NCBI RefSeq assembly: GCF_037975245.1
Contig: NC_092566.1
Coordinates: 2,358,001-2,422,000, forward strand
Source: Apostichopus japonicus
Lineage: Eukaryota > Echinodermata > Holothuroidea > Aspidochirotida > Stichopodidae
DNA: 64,000 nt
Direction of reading: 5' to 3'
Position numbers and translations under genes: made by a program
Notes under the pieces: model-generated
Told to the model about the DNA's origin: nothing
Seen by the model: only the letters and a program-made list of their open reading frames with translations
Database searches by the model: none
Shown: positions 15,001 through 28,111 of the stretch, piece by piece
Position numbering within the stretch: position 1 is the first letter of the stretch
Layout: every line of letters begins with the position of its first letter

Positions 15001-18000
15001 CTTAATTAACTTTAAACATATGCTTAACAAAAATAAGGCAGTGACTTTCTGCCGTACACAAATATAAAAGCAAACAACGGGCAGAGATTCAGTTTAAATA
15101 AATAACAAATACACTACATACCAGGGCGTGGGCAGCACGGCTCTTAAGAATCACGAGAGTGAATACCTGACACGTGGCGCCAACGGCAGACTAAACAAAT
15201 ACTGCCTAATGTGGTCCCGCCCCGATTAACTTCTGCAATACCTCCGGGGAGAGCCCTAATTTGACCCTACCTCCGGAGTCTATAACATGCAAAGAAGCCA
15301 ACCAGGACGGGAAATTACTAGTTGTACAATACAAAAGGAATGGCGCCCCGTAGTCAGCCCTCACTCCCGGACCCGCTCTCTAAAATAAATCAACCTTGCC
15401 TTTAAAATAATACTTTACTGTAATTGCCGTGCTGCTCACCGCTGGTCTCCAGTTCTCTGCCCGAACTTCAACGAAATAAATTCAGTTTCCACAATACAAA
15501 ATACATAAGAAAAACAACGTCTTAATTAAACAAGGTTAAGAGAGCAAGTCAAAGTAAAATAGATAAACGGTAAACAGAACAACTCGCGTAATAAAAGAGC
15601 GAATGCCTGGAATGCTGGTGATGGCAGACGACGGGGAGAGCGAAAGAGACCTGCATAATAAAACAAAAGTAAATGGAATGGTGAATGAATGGACAACAAA
15701 TCGCAGGGTAAATTATTCAAACAAAACGGGAAAACATATTCTTAGTAGCCCTGGGCGTGTTCGAAATACGGGGTACACGCATCCCGAACAACCCAGGGCG
15801 TAACAATACAAACAGAACCATACAATAAACAAGCTATTTGTGAACAACTACGTGAATAAAAGTAAGGACACCTGTGAAAGGTGAACGTTGGTTTATATAA
15901 TCTGAGCAAATATTCACTTCTTGAGATCTAGGCTTAATGCTGTATTATACTCTCCATTATACACATACAGACCTATGCATATCATAATGGCAAAAATCCT
16001 CTTTCAAGTTCCCTTGCCTAATTAATTAATCACTTACTATGATGAGGTATTTTTTCCCCAGAAGAATTAGCCCTTTTGCAAAGAATTCGGTTCTAAAATG
16101 TTGTTTATCAACAATTAAAACCAATGCAGACACATGTCAGGGCTTGTAAACACGTGGCAGCTGGTCCATTAGCTCTTGGAAGTTAGACTTGAAAAAATAA
16201 TGCAGTTTTAATCTTTTGAATCTTTCTTGTTTCATTCCAGGGAAGGCAAGGCTGGGTTGGTGATCCTGGACCAGTTGGAGAGAAGGTGAAAATTTTTGAG
16301 TAATGCTTAATCACCTACCACATGTTATCAGGACTTAAAGGCATTGAAGACTCGCCCCAAACCGCGTGCGGCCAACTGAAAAAGTTCACATTCTGTTGCT
16401 TGCAAGTGACGTTTTGTTCGTGTTGCTACAAAATGCAGACAGTGATGAAACGTGATACCTTGTTATCTTTAGCTGGACCTGAGATGTCCATCGCTGTATT
16501 TTTTGTATACTGTGCTGTGGGTATTGACCGCAGCTGTATGTATACTAGTGTCTAATTACCGACAGTAGCAAGCTGTGTGTGTATTTTCTGGGATTGATGG
16601 TGGTGTTTAACACTTCTGTTACACCTCATTCGAAACTTGGTCAAATTACCGGCATTAGACGTTTCTTTTTGTGCGAGTCTTCCCACCTTTAAAAATCACA
16701 GAATCTTAAGTTTTATTATCAGTGCTAATAAGTTGATTTTGATAAATTCTAACAGATACTTGCCACCCATTAGTACCATTCATATTTCCATTCATTATTT
16801 TAAACACAAGGGATTTATAAATTTGTCTTATGGATTAATTTTCATTTTGTTCTAAATTAAGGGTGAATCTGGAGAGGCAGGACATACTGGACAACCAGGT
16901 CCCGCTGGTGAAATGGTAAGAAAAAATTCAATTCAAGAACATATAAAGAACTTTTCATAAGAAAAAAAATTAAAGATTTGATTCTGAACTCGTACTGTTA
17001 AGTCGGTAACTTTTCCTGATCTCTTTAACCTGAAATGATTCTATAAGAACGTCTGTTTTCATGTTCGGCACGTACGGGGAGTAAAATTTCCGTAAGGATA
17101 TACCCCTGTCATTAGACACTCCCCATGGAATAATTCTTCTGGAATTTTTCTGGGCAAGAGAGAAAAAAGAGCGTTTTGCTATGGGCTGAGGAGATTGAAT
17201 TGGAATTCATCATAAGCTGTCTTAAAATATCTGGTTTAGGTTTTAAGATACATTTCATGATTTTAATATTTCTGGTTTTTCAAATTTTAATGAGTGAGAA
17301 ATTGCCATATAAGATATAGATGGGTTTTCCTCACCCTCTTAATGGCTAGCTCATTATTGCCTCTAGGGTGGATGCCTTTCATAACTACATTCCACATTTC
17401 AACAGATGTGGTCTAGATTTCTTGTGCAATGCTCCCTTTAAAATAATAATAATAATAATAAACTACATTTATATAGCGCTTAATACAGCGTTTCAAAGCG
17501 TTTAACAAAGTAGGAAAGAGACAAAGGAAACCAAGGGTGAAAAAAAAAAAAAAATAGGAATCTAGATCTATGAAGTTTATCTTTCCTCCAGTGAAGGACA
17601 AGTAACTAGTAGCTTACCTCAGCAATTAATGACAGTAATGGCTTATCTTTGATTCTGATATGCACAGTAGTGTTATAGGTCTAGCTAGCTAGGTAACTCT
17701 GCTATGAAAGTGTGGTAGGTCTAGGCTAGGTAAATCTGTGTGGTAGGTCTTTTATATCCGATTTGCATTTGCAATTTACAACTTTTTGACATTTTGTAGT
17801 TGATCAAGACAGAAATTTCTGTTACTGATTATTTACATGTTTAATATTTATCATGATATTTCATAAATTTTTATTTTCTATTTCTTTTCTATCTGCACGG
17901 ACTTCAGGGACCAATGGGACCAAGGGTAAAAATATTTCACTTTTATTTCTTCCTTTTATCTCATCCTCCCACATAAAAAGTTTTCAAAATTATTCAGCTG

Positions 18001-21000
18001 TTGGGCGAGGGGGAAGGGGATTAGCAGGAGGAGGAGGAGGGTGAAGAGGACCCCGCCATCATCAAGTGGGGGACCAATTTCTGCCAACATAATTTTCGGA
18101 ACAGTTTTGATATCCTGCATAAAATGAGCCCAAATCTGAAGATGCTTGTGATAACAACTTTGAAGGCTTGGTTGTGATTGTCTCCTTTAAAATAATGGTA
18201 TTGCTACCAATGGTTGCATAGTATGGTGTGAAATCAACCAAGATTTGCTTCCATTTTCCTAGCCTGACTTTTAACTGTAAAATCAAATTTGACACAGTGT
18301 AAGTAAGTACTGATTTGATTTTGGAATCAGTTCAATTTCAGAGAAAAGAAATAACCATTTCCATTAGCAAAAGCCCAAAAAATGTAGACTTATGTTGGAA
18401 CATACTTGATTGTAAGCTGACAACAGGGGTGCTGGTGTTAGCTTGGAGTGCTCACAGCATCAGGGTACGTGCCCTGTTTTAAAACATTTGGTTCTGGGTG
18501 AAGAGACAAACGGTTTGGAAGAAATTAAATCACCTGGTCGCTTTTTATGATTAGATTATGCATAACCTTTGCGCTCTTCTCACCAGTGTGATTCCTCTCT
18601 CTACCAGTCCCTTGGTCTGTATGTACCCTGTGAATTATGAAAATGATTCCATCATTCTGCCTATAAGCCATTGTACATCATCAACAAGGTCAGACAAGAA
18701 AAGATTAGGCTCTATGCCTAGGTCCAGTCTGCTACGAAAGTATTGGAAAATTTTGATATAGTTTTAAGGAAATGGAACTTAAACATTTTCTTTGTTAAAT
18801 AAATCTGTTGTGAAAGCTAATTTGTACAAAATTAACTCCAAAAATTGCTTGCTTGAGCAACGCTCCCATGTGAATAGAAAGATATGACTATGCAAATACA
18901 ATCAATGGCAGTTTGTTGTCACAAGACTTACGAAGAAAGAAAGGTGCATTTTTTAGAAGAAAGTTCAGGTGTTAAAAGGAATTGTTCAGAAAGATTCCCA
19001 GGGTTTGTTCAAATCTGGGCCAGAAGAGTTTCTCTGGAAGAATTTTTTTCTAAGAAAGTTGTGATAGTTGAAATATTAGTAAGCTAAATCTGTGCTAGTT
19101 ATTACTGACTGGGGAAACAGCTAGATACATCACCATATTTATCTCATTCCCAATCTTGACTGTCACAAACTGCCAGTATCAGTTACTGCATTTACATGTG
19201 GGATGTCAGATTCATGAAACATTACACATTTTCAATAAAAACACTGTTATCAAGCTAGAAAAAATGAAATATATGCCCCCCCCCCAAAAAAAAAATTAGG
19301 ACAGGAGAGTTGATAGGAACTCATTCTGGAATTCTAATCTGAAATCCCTCTGAGTTTGTCTGACATTTGATCATCATCTGGTAAACTTTTCAAAATTGTA
19401 CTCTCCTTTCTCACACTTTGGGATCAGATATAGAAGTGTAATAGTTCACATGTTTCCTAAAAACATCTTGATCCCAAACTTCATGAAGAACAGAGTTGGG
19501 GCTAGGAACCAGCCCTGGAGCTGTTTAAAGTCTACAACTTTTTTTTTTGCTCTCCCTCTTCCCTTTCTTATTTTTTGTAGCCAGAAGATGGTATAACTCT
19601 CATTTTAGCAGGAAAAAAAAGATTTAATGTACTATACTTTGTTGGGGATATCTTTTTATCGACCTCTGACCCCAAGAGGGCTCACGCTTCCTTTGAAGTC
19701 TGCAAAACTGTGTCTAGAACCATGTTGAGGTGTAACATTCCTGAAAACATTACATCCCAAGGGGGGGTTGACTGATAACTAAGAGTCAACAACTTGACCC
19801 CCCTAGAGTAAATACCAGCTTTAAAGTACAGACACCAGTGTTTACTCATCAGGAAAAGGGGAAAACATGAATCATTCTAAAATGAACTGAGGTTAAAAGG
19901 ATGTACCCAGGAAATGGACTTTTTTCAAAGAATTACAAAGTTAAACAATGCCTCCCTATTAAGATGCTCAAATTGATATGTAGACCCTTGATCAGCCAAA
20001 TTTTCTGGCTGATCACAAATAGATTAGCTTTTTAAGTTTAAATTGCTGCCCTACTATGCTAATAGCTCCCTAATTAACATACTTTGTGGTTCGGTGGCAC
20101 CAGGGAGGTATTTTAAGCCGGCCAACTAGGAACTGAATTGGATGAGTCTCTGTTTCTCTGAGAGAATAATATTTTCATTTCCCAAAGTTGGATCCCTCGC
20201 TTTAAAGAAGTTTATGGTACAATTTGTTGACATACCATAAGGTTATCTAAAAGGGTTAATGTAGTCATGTGAGGGTTTGAAAAACATGAACAAAATTTAC
20301 CATATCAACAGAGTGGGTGGATGAAGGTTGCTCCTAAATGGTAATACAGACAGAACAGAGTGGGTGGATAAAGGTGATATCTTTCCAAAAACATAATTTA
20401 CACTTGTTTGGTGCTGCAAACAGGAAATGTTTGGGCAGTACAGATGGAGGATTGTGGGAAAGGTCTGTGAATTTAACATGTTAAGCTTTGTAATCAAGTT
20501 TTCTTGCAATGTAGTAGGAACATGCATGATAAGGTGGGGTTGGGTTCAAGTGTCACCTTTGCCATAACAACTGTTGTACTGTTTTTCTAATAACAAAATG
20601 AAACCAGGAGAAAATCAGCATTGTGGAGGGGGTGGGGGGAGGGGGTTTATGTAGGTCCTAACATGTTGCTTACAGGTGCCAATAGTATGTACTCGTAATA
20701 TTGCAATTTTGTTAAGTTAGTGTTTACAGCAGATGCTTGCTGAAATGAGTTACTCTAGTGACAGGTTAAAAATTTATCAACACTTAACCCAGACATTTTA
20801 ACCCAGACATTGTATCACATATAACATTCTCTGCAGATGTTGACTGAATAACAGCTATTTGCACCATTATGGGATAGAGAAAATACATTATAGCATTTAA
20901 TTTGAAATATTAATGCAAGTCCATGTTGTAGGTTTGGGTAGTACAGTGCTAAAATAAGATTAAATATAATACATTGCTAAAACAGAGGATATTATGTTCA

Positions 21001-24000
21001 CCCTACTATGTAATATGGATTCTATTATGTTATGGAATATTTTGTTATGGTATAATATGTTTTGGTATACTGTGTTATGGTGTGTTATTAGCCATGGATT
21101 TTATATCTTTTCATGTTCACATCTCCTTTTGACATCAACCTATTACTTTTTGTCCATATTTATATTTGTAGGGTTCGCCTGGCAGGGAGTTAGATCCGGA
21201 TTCCCTGATGGAAATATTTGCCAGCAAAGTAAGTTTCGGGTTCCTTCAATCATTGAATTAAGAACTAGACAACTGTTGACATGGAAGTATATCTTCCAAA
21301 TGGCTAAATTATTTCTCCAGGGATTTTCTACAACTCTCTTTTTTTTTATATGATTATTTTATTTATCAATGTTAGCAAACTGGAGGTTAAAGGACAAGTA
21401 AAGGTTGTGCTTGCAGAATTGTACATGTGCACTTTTATCTACTCCTTCCACCATTTCAATAATTCCTACATTCCCACTGAGAATAGCAAAAACATAATAT
21501 TAGGAGATAAAAGGGTAGAATTGTATTTGGCATTTACAGGGTCCCTGAATGGGATGGGGGAGGGGGGTGTGGGGGAGGGAGACCCAATCATTTCAGAACA
21601 ATGATTTTCACAGGAGTACGGCTCTACCAAAGACAGCACATATTACAATGCTGACATTTGGTCTGACCCCAATGCCAAACCTGTGTCAGGGTCCCTGGGC
21701 AAAGAAAGCTCAGAAACACAATAAAATATACAGATGGTTAACTGTAGTGAATGGTCAGATGAATAGGGGGGGTGGGGGCTTGAGGGCGGGGACGTAGTGT
21801 GTCAATGTGCACTAGTCTTTTAATTTATATAGTGTGTGGTACCTTACTCTTTGTGGTGATTACATTATCATACACCCATGTTTGATACTTCATTCTTGTT
21901 GTGCTTTCCCAATTTTTTTGAATGAGCATGTTATTTGAATGTCCCTGCCCACATCCCCCCCCCCCCATCCAAACTTTCTGGTTGCTTCTTTATGATTTAA
22001 AAAATCTCTTCCGGTGTATTTGCAGTATGAGTCTACATGCTCATATCTACGATATTATTATATTTGTATAAATAGGTCACATTGCGTCGACAATCAACTA
22101 ATATCTGACATTTGTTTCCCTGTCCTCTTCAGCAAAGAAATATCCTGAAATTTATTTGAATGAAAATCCTCAAAAAGTGATTTAACTGAGCTTTGTGAAG
22201 TCTCTCATGTTATGGTTTCTTCCCCTCCCCCTCACCCTACCCCTCCCCATCAGCTCGCTTTGCCAAAGAACTCATCTTGGGATGATGCTGTGAAGTTGTA
22301 CCACGTTCTTTGTGCTTTTGGTTATGTCTGTGGATCTGTTAAAGGAATAAAATTGGGACCATGGTTTATGTTACCCCATACTTTCTATTTGATGCTGTGT
22401 TCACTTGGGGCACAACAGGGGTAGGCGAGATGCAGTTCAGGAATGGGTGGGGGAAGGGGGAGGGAAGAGTAGGTAGAGGATGGTATTCAAGGGGATCCAG
22501 CAGCCCCTCTCATTGACCTAAAAACAAATACCTATTGTACTATACTAATATGTCAAACAGCGAACAATGGATATCTTTTCTTGTGATGAATTTCTTTAGT
22601 TTGGTGGGTATGAAAATATACAGGGTGATGTTGGTTGGGCAGGAAAGTTTGGGGAGGGGGAGGAGGGAGAGGGGGGTTGATAATTTTTTCCAATACTGCT
22701 ATCTCTGACTTGGTGGTATTATAAGTACTGATTCTCTCTAGGCATGTTTAATATGCATCTTGTGATTGACGTCTTGTTACATTGGTATTTTTCCTCCTGC
22801 AGGCTTTAGCAAAATTGACTAACATCACTGTCAAGTTAAGTAAAGTTTGTGTACCTTTTTGTGTTTGATGTGGCTAAACCTGTCACCATTAATCTTCCAC
22901 CTAACCACTGCTCTCTCTCTCTATGCTAGAGAATAGTAGAGATCTTGACTAATTGGTGACTCTTCTGATGGCAGTCCGCCATTCCACAGAGATGACTTAC
23001 CATCTCGCAATCTGTGAAAAGATGACTTATTCATCTGTATTCATCTACTAGGAAGGGTGCACATACTAATAGTTTCACCTTCCATGGATGGTCAGTGTAA
23101 ATTCTCTCATGCTACTCTCAACCAGTCCCCACTATCCCACCCCTCCCCCATACACCTGTCATCCACCTGGAAGTTCTACACTCTGTCACAAAAGAGCTGA
23201 ACATAGATAAAACTTGTATCCCTCATGTAAAGAAACTCCTTTCATCTGGTATTGACAGATGCATCATCTTTCACACAAAAATTTCAGACTCCATGAAAGT
23301 CTTTGAGAAGATAAATATTACTGGCTTTCATGGTCAGATAAAGCAAGGCAGTATAAGGTTCACTATCATTCCATGCTTTGTAAGAAAACATGGGACCATT
23401 CATCGATGTTTGCCAATTCTATGCTTCTACCTGCTGCACTCGTGTTCCTTTCTCGAGCTGGTATTAATTTCGGGGGGAGGGGGTTGTGGTGGTGGGGGTG
23501 GGGGTTCATTTATCAGCTCCTTCCTTGCCTTCTCTGTGGTTTTCTCCTTGTCAAAGCTTTCCTTGCTCAGTGTCGTTAATATCCATCGTGGCTCCTCATC
23601 ATGTCATGTTCTATAACATATGCATAATAATATTATCCACTGTCTGATGATATGAAAACAAATTGCAAATTCAAATAAGAAAAAATAAAGATGGGAAGAA
23701 TCTCTCCTTAATACCATCAGGGAGACACTTCGACCACAATAGGTCACACATTGCAAAGTTTTTGTATTAACTTAGTTGAAGATTTAAGACTGTCCCAATA
23801 TCTCCATTTCTAAAAAAATCATGTACTTTACAAGAATTGTAAAAATTGATCGACAGGATCCACGTTCATGTGGAGAAAAGTTACAAGTGCACTAACAAGA
23901 AGGGTTGTTGCCTTGTGGTGATTCATATAAATCTAAAGCAACGTTTGTTTTCTCTTCACTTCCATGCCTCTTCCCACTCCCCCCTCCCTTTTTTGGGAAG

Positions 24001-27000
24001 GGGAGGAACAGCTCAATTTTCTGCTATTGGTAGTAATTTGCTTATTTAGACATTAGAGTCTTTCATGTGTATGTGAGTCACATGACTTCCTGTAGTAGTC
24101 GCATTGTTCCCAAAGTTACAAGCTTTTATCTACACACAGTGCTTATAAATAAGGAGTTAAAAATAATTTGCACCATTTTACCAGCTAACAGTGAATAGTC
24201 ACTCGGTCCTATTGACCATTTGCACGGTGTCCTTTCCTTAACAAAGTTTCTCACAGTATAGCTTTGCATCATGTTTAAAGTTTTTATCACACACACCCTG
24301 CTGCACCCACGCACCAGTTATAAAGACAAAAGAAACGAAGGAGGCTAGGAGTTCATAAATGTGATGACAACTGTTACACTTACCTGTCATGTTTCAACTA
24401 AGTTATTTGTTTACAGTTAAGTGCATGCTTATTAATGATTAATGAATAATTGACCAATCAAAATCAAGCTTTCAAGAGGTACAGCTACAAACAATGGAAG
24501 GTATTCATAGATATGTCTGATGTACAAAGCAACATTGTAAAGAAGGAAATAAATTATGTTTAATAGATTTGGAAAACCTTGCCATTTGAGGGGGTTATAT
24601 CTTGTAAGCAAAATTAAAACAACTTGACACAATTGCTATCTTCAGTTTGTCTCCCGATTGTAACATTTCCAATATCTTGTGTTGCTAACGGAAACCCTAC
24701 TCATTCATAACTTATTCAGACGTGTTATTGGAGTGTTGACTTGATTTGTAAAGCAAAGGCTTCATACAAAATCCATTCTATCTGTTAAATGAGAAAAAAC
24801 TTATACACAGCTGAATTTTCTTGTTCTAGTTCCTTTTTGAGGAAGCATCTTTGGTGTTCTCTCTTATTCTACATAAAATTCAGCTTTATGTTGCAACCCT
24901 CCTCGACACCCCCTCCCCCCCCCCCTCCCTTTGTCTCACTCTGCTGATATGTCAAACAATGTTTATCAAAAGACAAAGGGGGGAATAAGAAAGAAGAGGA
25001 GAGCGAGATATTCCTTTACTTATCTTACATCCATTAATACTCTCATCTGGGGAAAGGTTGCCTTGAAGTCTTAACCAGTAGCCCATCCTCTCACAAACTG
25101 TCACAGTGATAAAGCAGATGGGGCTAGTACAGTAATATAGCAACCAGACTTGTAAAGGTTCATTTCCCGAAGTGAAACTTAACTTGCGTGTTTTGTTCGT
25201 TTCCTTACACAGGGTGAACCCGGTGACAGAGGACCATCAGGAGAAAAGGTATTGCAGTTGGTAACTGATATTAAAATATTAAAAGTGGTTGGTGTTGCTG
25301 GAAGCAGTAATGATGATAATGATGGTTATTTTGGTGACATTGGTGGGGAGGTGTTTGATGATGGTGTCAGAGGTGGTGATGGTGAGGTTATTTTGACGGT
25401 GAAGGATGAGACTATTTTTGGTGGCAGCGGTGGTAATGATGATGCTTATTTTGATGTCAGTGGTGGCGATGTCCAATAGGATAGGATAGACTGTAATTAT
25501 CTGGATAGTGTTATGACATTCATTAGCAATTAAAAGTATGGTTTGTTCCGAAGTGTCTTTGATTCATCGAGACGACCTAGTTAAATGAACAACAAGGTGA
25601 AGTGAAAGTAACAGCTGGTCTGACTAATAACATTATTACAGTCTCTGTTATTTTGATTCCTTGCTGGAGGCAGACGGAATCTATGTCATGGTGATGGCAT
25701 GTGTGTATGTGACACTTGCTTTTAAACAGGGTAACTCAAAAAGTTCATTGTGGATTAACTTCATACTCCATTATTGGACATATTAAACTCACTTGCTCCA
25801 CATTAGTCAGATACTTATTAGAATTCTGAGCAAATTGTATGGCAAGGAATCGCAAAGCCAACTGGCCCTCTGGTTTTCTTTGGCATTATGGGAAATTACA
25901 CATTTCTGCATAACAAGCCCTAGATTGGTTTATCAAATGTGTGTCGATGGAAAGTTTTCATCATCTCCTAGGCTGTTTTTTCGTTTCTGTTGAACAGGGC
26001 TCAAAGTCCTCTCATTTTAGCTGTCTTATCAAGGATCAAGCATTACCCCTCCAGACAAAGTCCCAAGTGCATTTAGTAGGTGTGTGTGTTTGTGTGTGGC
26101 CTGACATACAGCTTAACATGGAGGTCATTACAAGGGTAAAAGCAAATATTGATAACTGGGACGAAAACATGTCAATGCAATATCAAAAAATATTAAGAAA
26201 TGTACGCAAAACAGGTCAATAAAATGATTTAATACGAAGAAGAAATGGGCGGCAACATTGGCTTAAAAAGCAGTGTCGATTCACTTTCTAATATCCTGAA
26301 ATATTTTTGAAAAGGTGAATCATGGAAACAACCAAAAAATACCTGTAAATCACCATGACTTTGCTCGTTGTAATTGCTATTGACAAAGACTATAAATTAC
26401 CAGTTAGAACTGCCAGTTTCAATTTGGAAAAAGACTTGACAAAAAGAAAAACAAGAGATTGAAAAATATGGAGGTGAATAATTCATATGAAACATTCTCC
26501 GATTCTGTGTGGCCAGTTTAAATCATATTGCAGGTGATTGCAGACCGGTGTAACAATTCTCGCCAATATGGGTCACAGGCATGTAAAAGTCTCTTCACGG
26601 TTGTGAAAGAATGTTGATTATAAATAAACTGAATCTGGTTTGACGGATTGTGACAGTCAGTAAATCATGTTGCTGTTTACTCAGTTGTCTGCCATCTGGA
26701 GGGAGATATTACCTACCGATTACGTTCTAATCGGCCGTTCTCACAGTATTTTATGGCCGTTTTATCGAATGTTATAAAAGGAGAAAGAAGTTGCTGGGTT
26801 ATTTATTAATTATTAATAGAGATTAATGTAAGAAACAATATCTTCAAGGAGTCACTGACCTTGTTTAGTTTCATGGTTTCCTCTGTAATATCAGCAAACT
26901 TATTAACTAAAACAAAGATGGCTTCTTGTTCTCTGTGAGTTTTAAATAGTTTGAATAAGAAGCCCAGTCATTTGTTGTATTCAAAAATCGGAATTTAAGA

Positions 27001-28024
27001 GTAATTTAAGGATAGAGAATGCATACTTTTATGGTTTTCTAAACAGCTAACTCCATGTTCATTTTAAGCTGTCTTGAATAAGAAGTTTCTCAATTAAACA
27101 ATACATCCAGCCCACAACCCCCCCCTCTCTGCTTCTATTCCGCTGCCTCAACAATTGCCTCTAACCGATTCGGAACGTCTTTACAACAATTTCCTGAAGC
27201 TTCATGTAGTGTATGATTTGTAGCATCTGCTTGAGTGTAAACAATTTCTCATTACAGGGTGACAGAGGAGACCAAGGATTGCAAGGTCCGATTGGTCCAC
27301 CAGGTCAGCTCGGTCCACCAGGAGTCAATGGAAGTGTTGGTCCTACCGGCCCCATTGGTCCAATAGGCCCAGCAGGTATGATCGGTCCTAAGGGTATGAT
27401 GGGAACACCTGGTACGCCAGGTACACACGGTTCCACAGGAGAGGCAGGCCCAGCTGGTTTAAATGGTACCAATGGTAAAGACGGCATGCATGGGCTACCT
27501 GGTAAGCCGGGTCCTGCTGGAGATGATGGGTTAGATGGCACCCCTGGACCTAAAGGAGAAAAGGTAAAATAAACACGCAAAAAAAAATATATATATATAT
27601 ATATATGTTCTGGATTTTCCAACTCACTATGATTTCATATATATATATATATAGAAATAGAAATAGATTCATTAACATAAAGTCTGATACTTTTTAACAT
27701 AAAGTCTGTTCAAAGTATCTCTTTCGAGATCCGGCTTTAGGAATCACAATGATTTTCGAGTTGTTTCGCATCATGTTTGATCTTTAGAGTAAGGCAAAAC
27801 ATGTCACTGAAAACAGAACTAGTATTGTTCGATACGGGAAGCAGGCGCCTACAGTGGAATTACGACCTTCCTTACCGGTTTAGAACCTCTGGACATACAA
27901 TCAGCGTCCATGGCCTAGTTGGTTAGGGTGTCCGCGTACAAAGCGGGAGGCCCGGGTTCGAATCCCAGTGGAGGCTGGAAGTTTTTTAACTGTTCTTGAT
28001 TTTCCAACTCATTAAGATTTTCAC

Positions 28025-28061
<37 letters not shown>

Positions 28062-28068
28062 TATAGAA

Positions 28069-28111
<43 letters not shown>

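Noticed and set aside
23293-23616. 107-codon frame with a glycine run
   Set aside because: Driven by a G-rich low-complexity patch. No family, splice context or collagen periodicity.
25252-25479. Gly/Asp-rich frame after a collagen exon as an exon extension
   Set aside because: It is an imperfect GGTGAT minisatellite; the collagen exon has a proper donor at 25249.
27305-27622. 105-codon minus-strand frame rich in Pro-Gly
   Set aside because: It is the antisense of the 306-nt collagen exon, where the Gly-X-Y codon bias keeps the reverse frame open.
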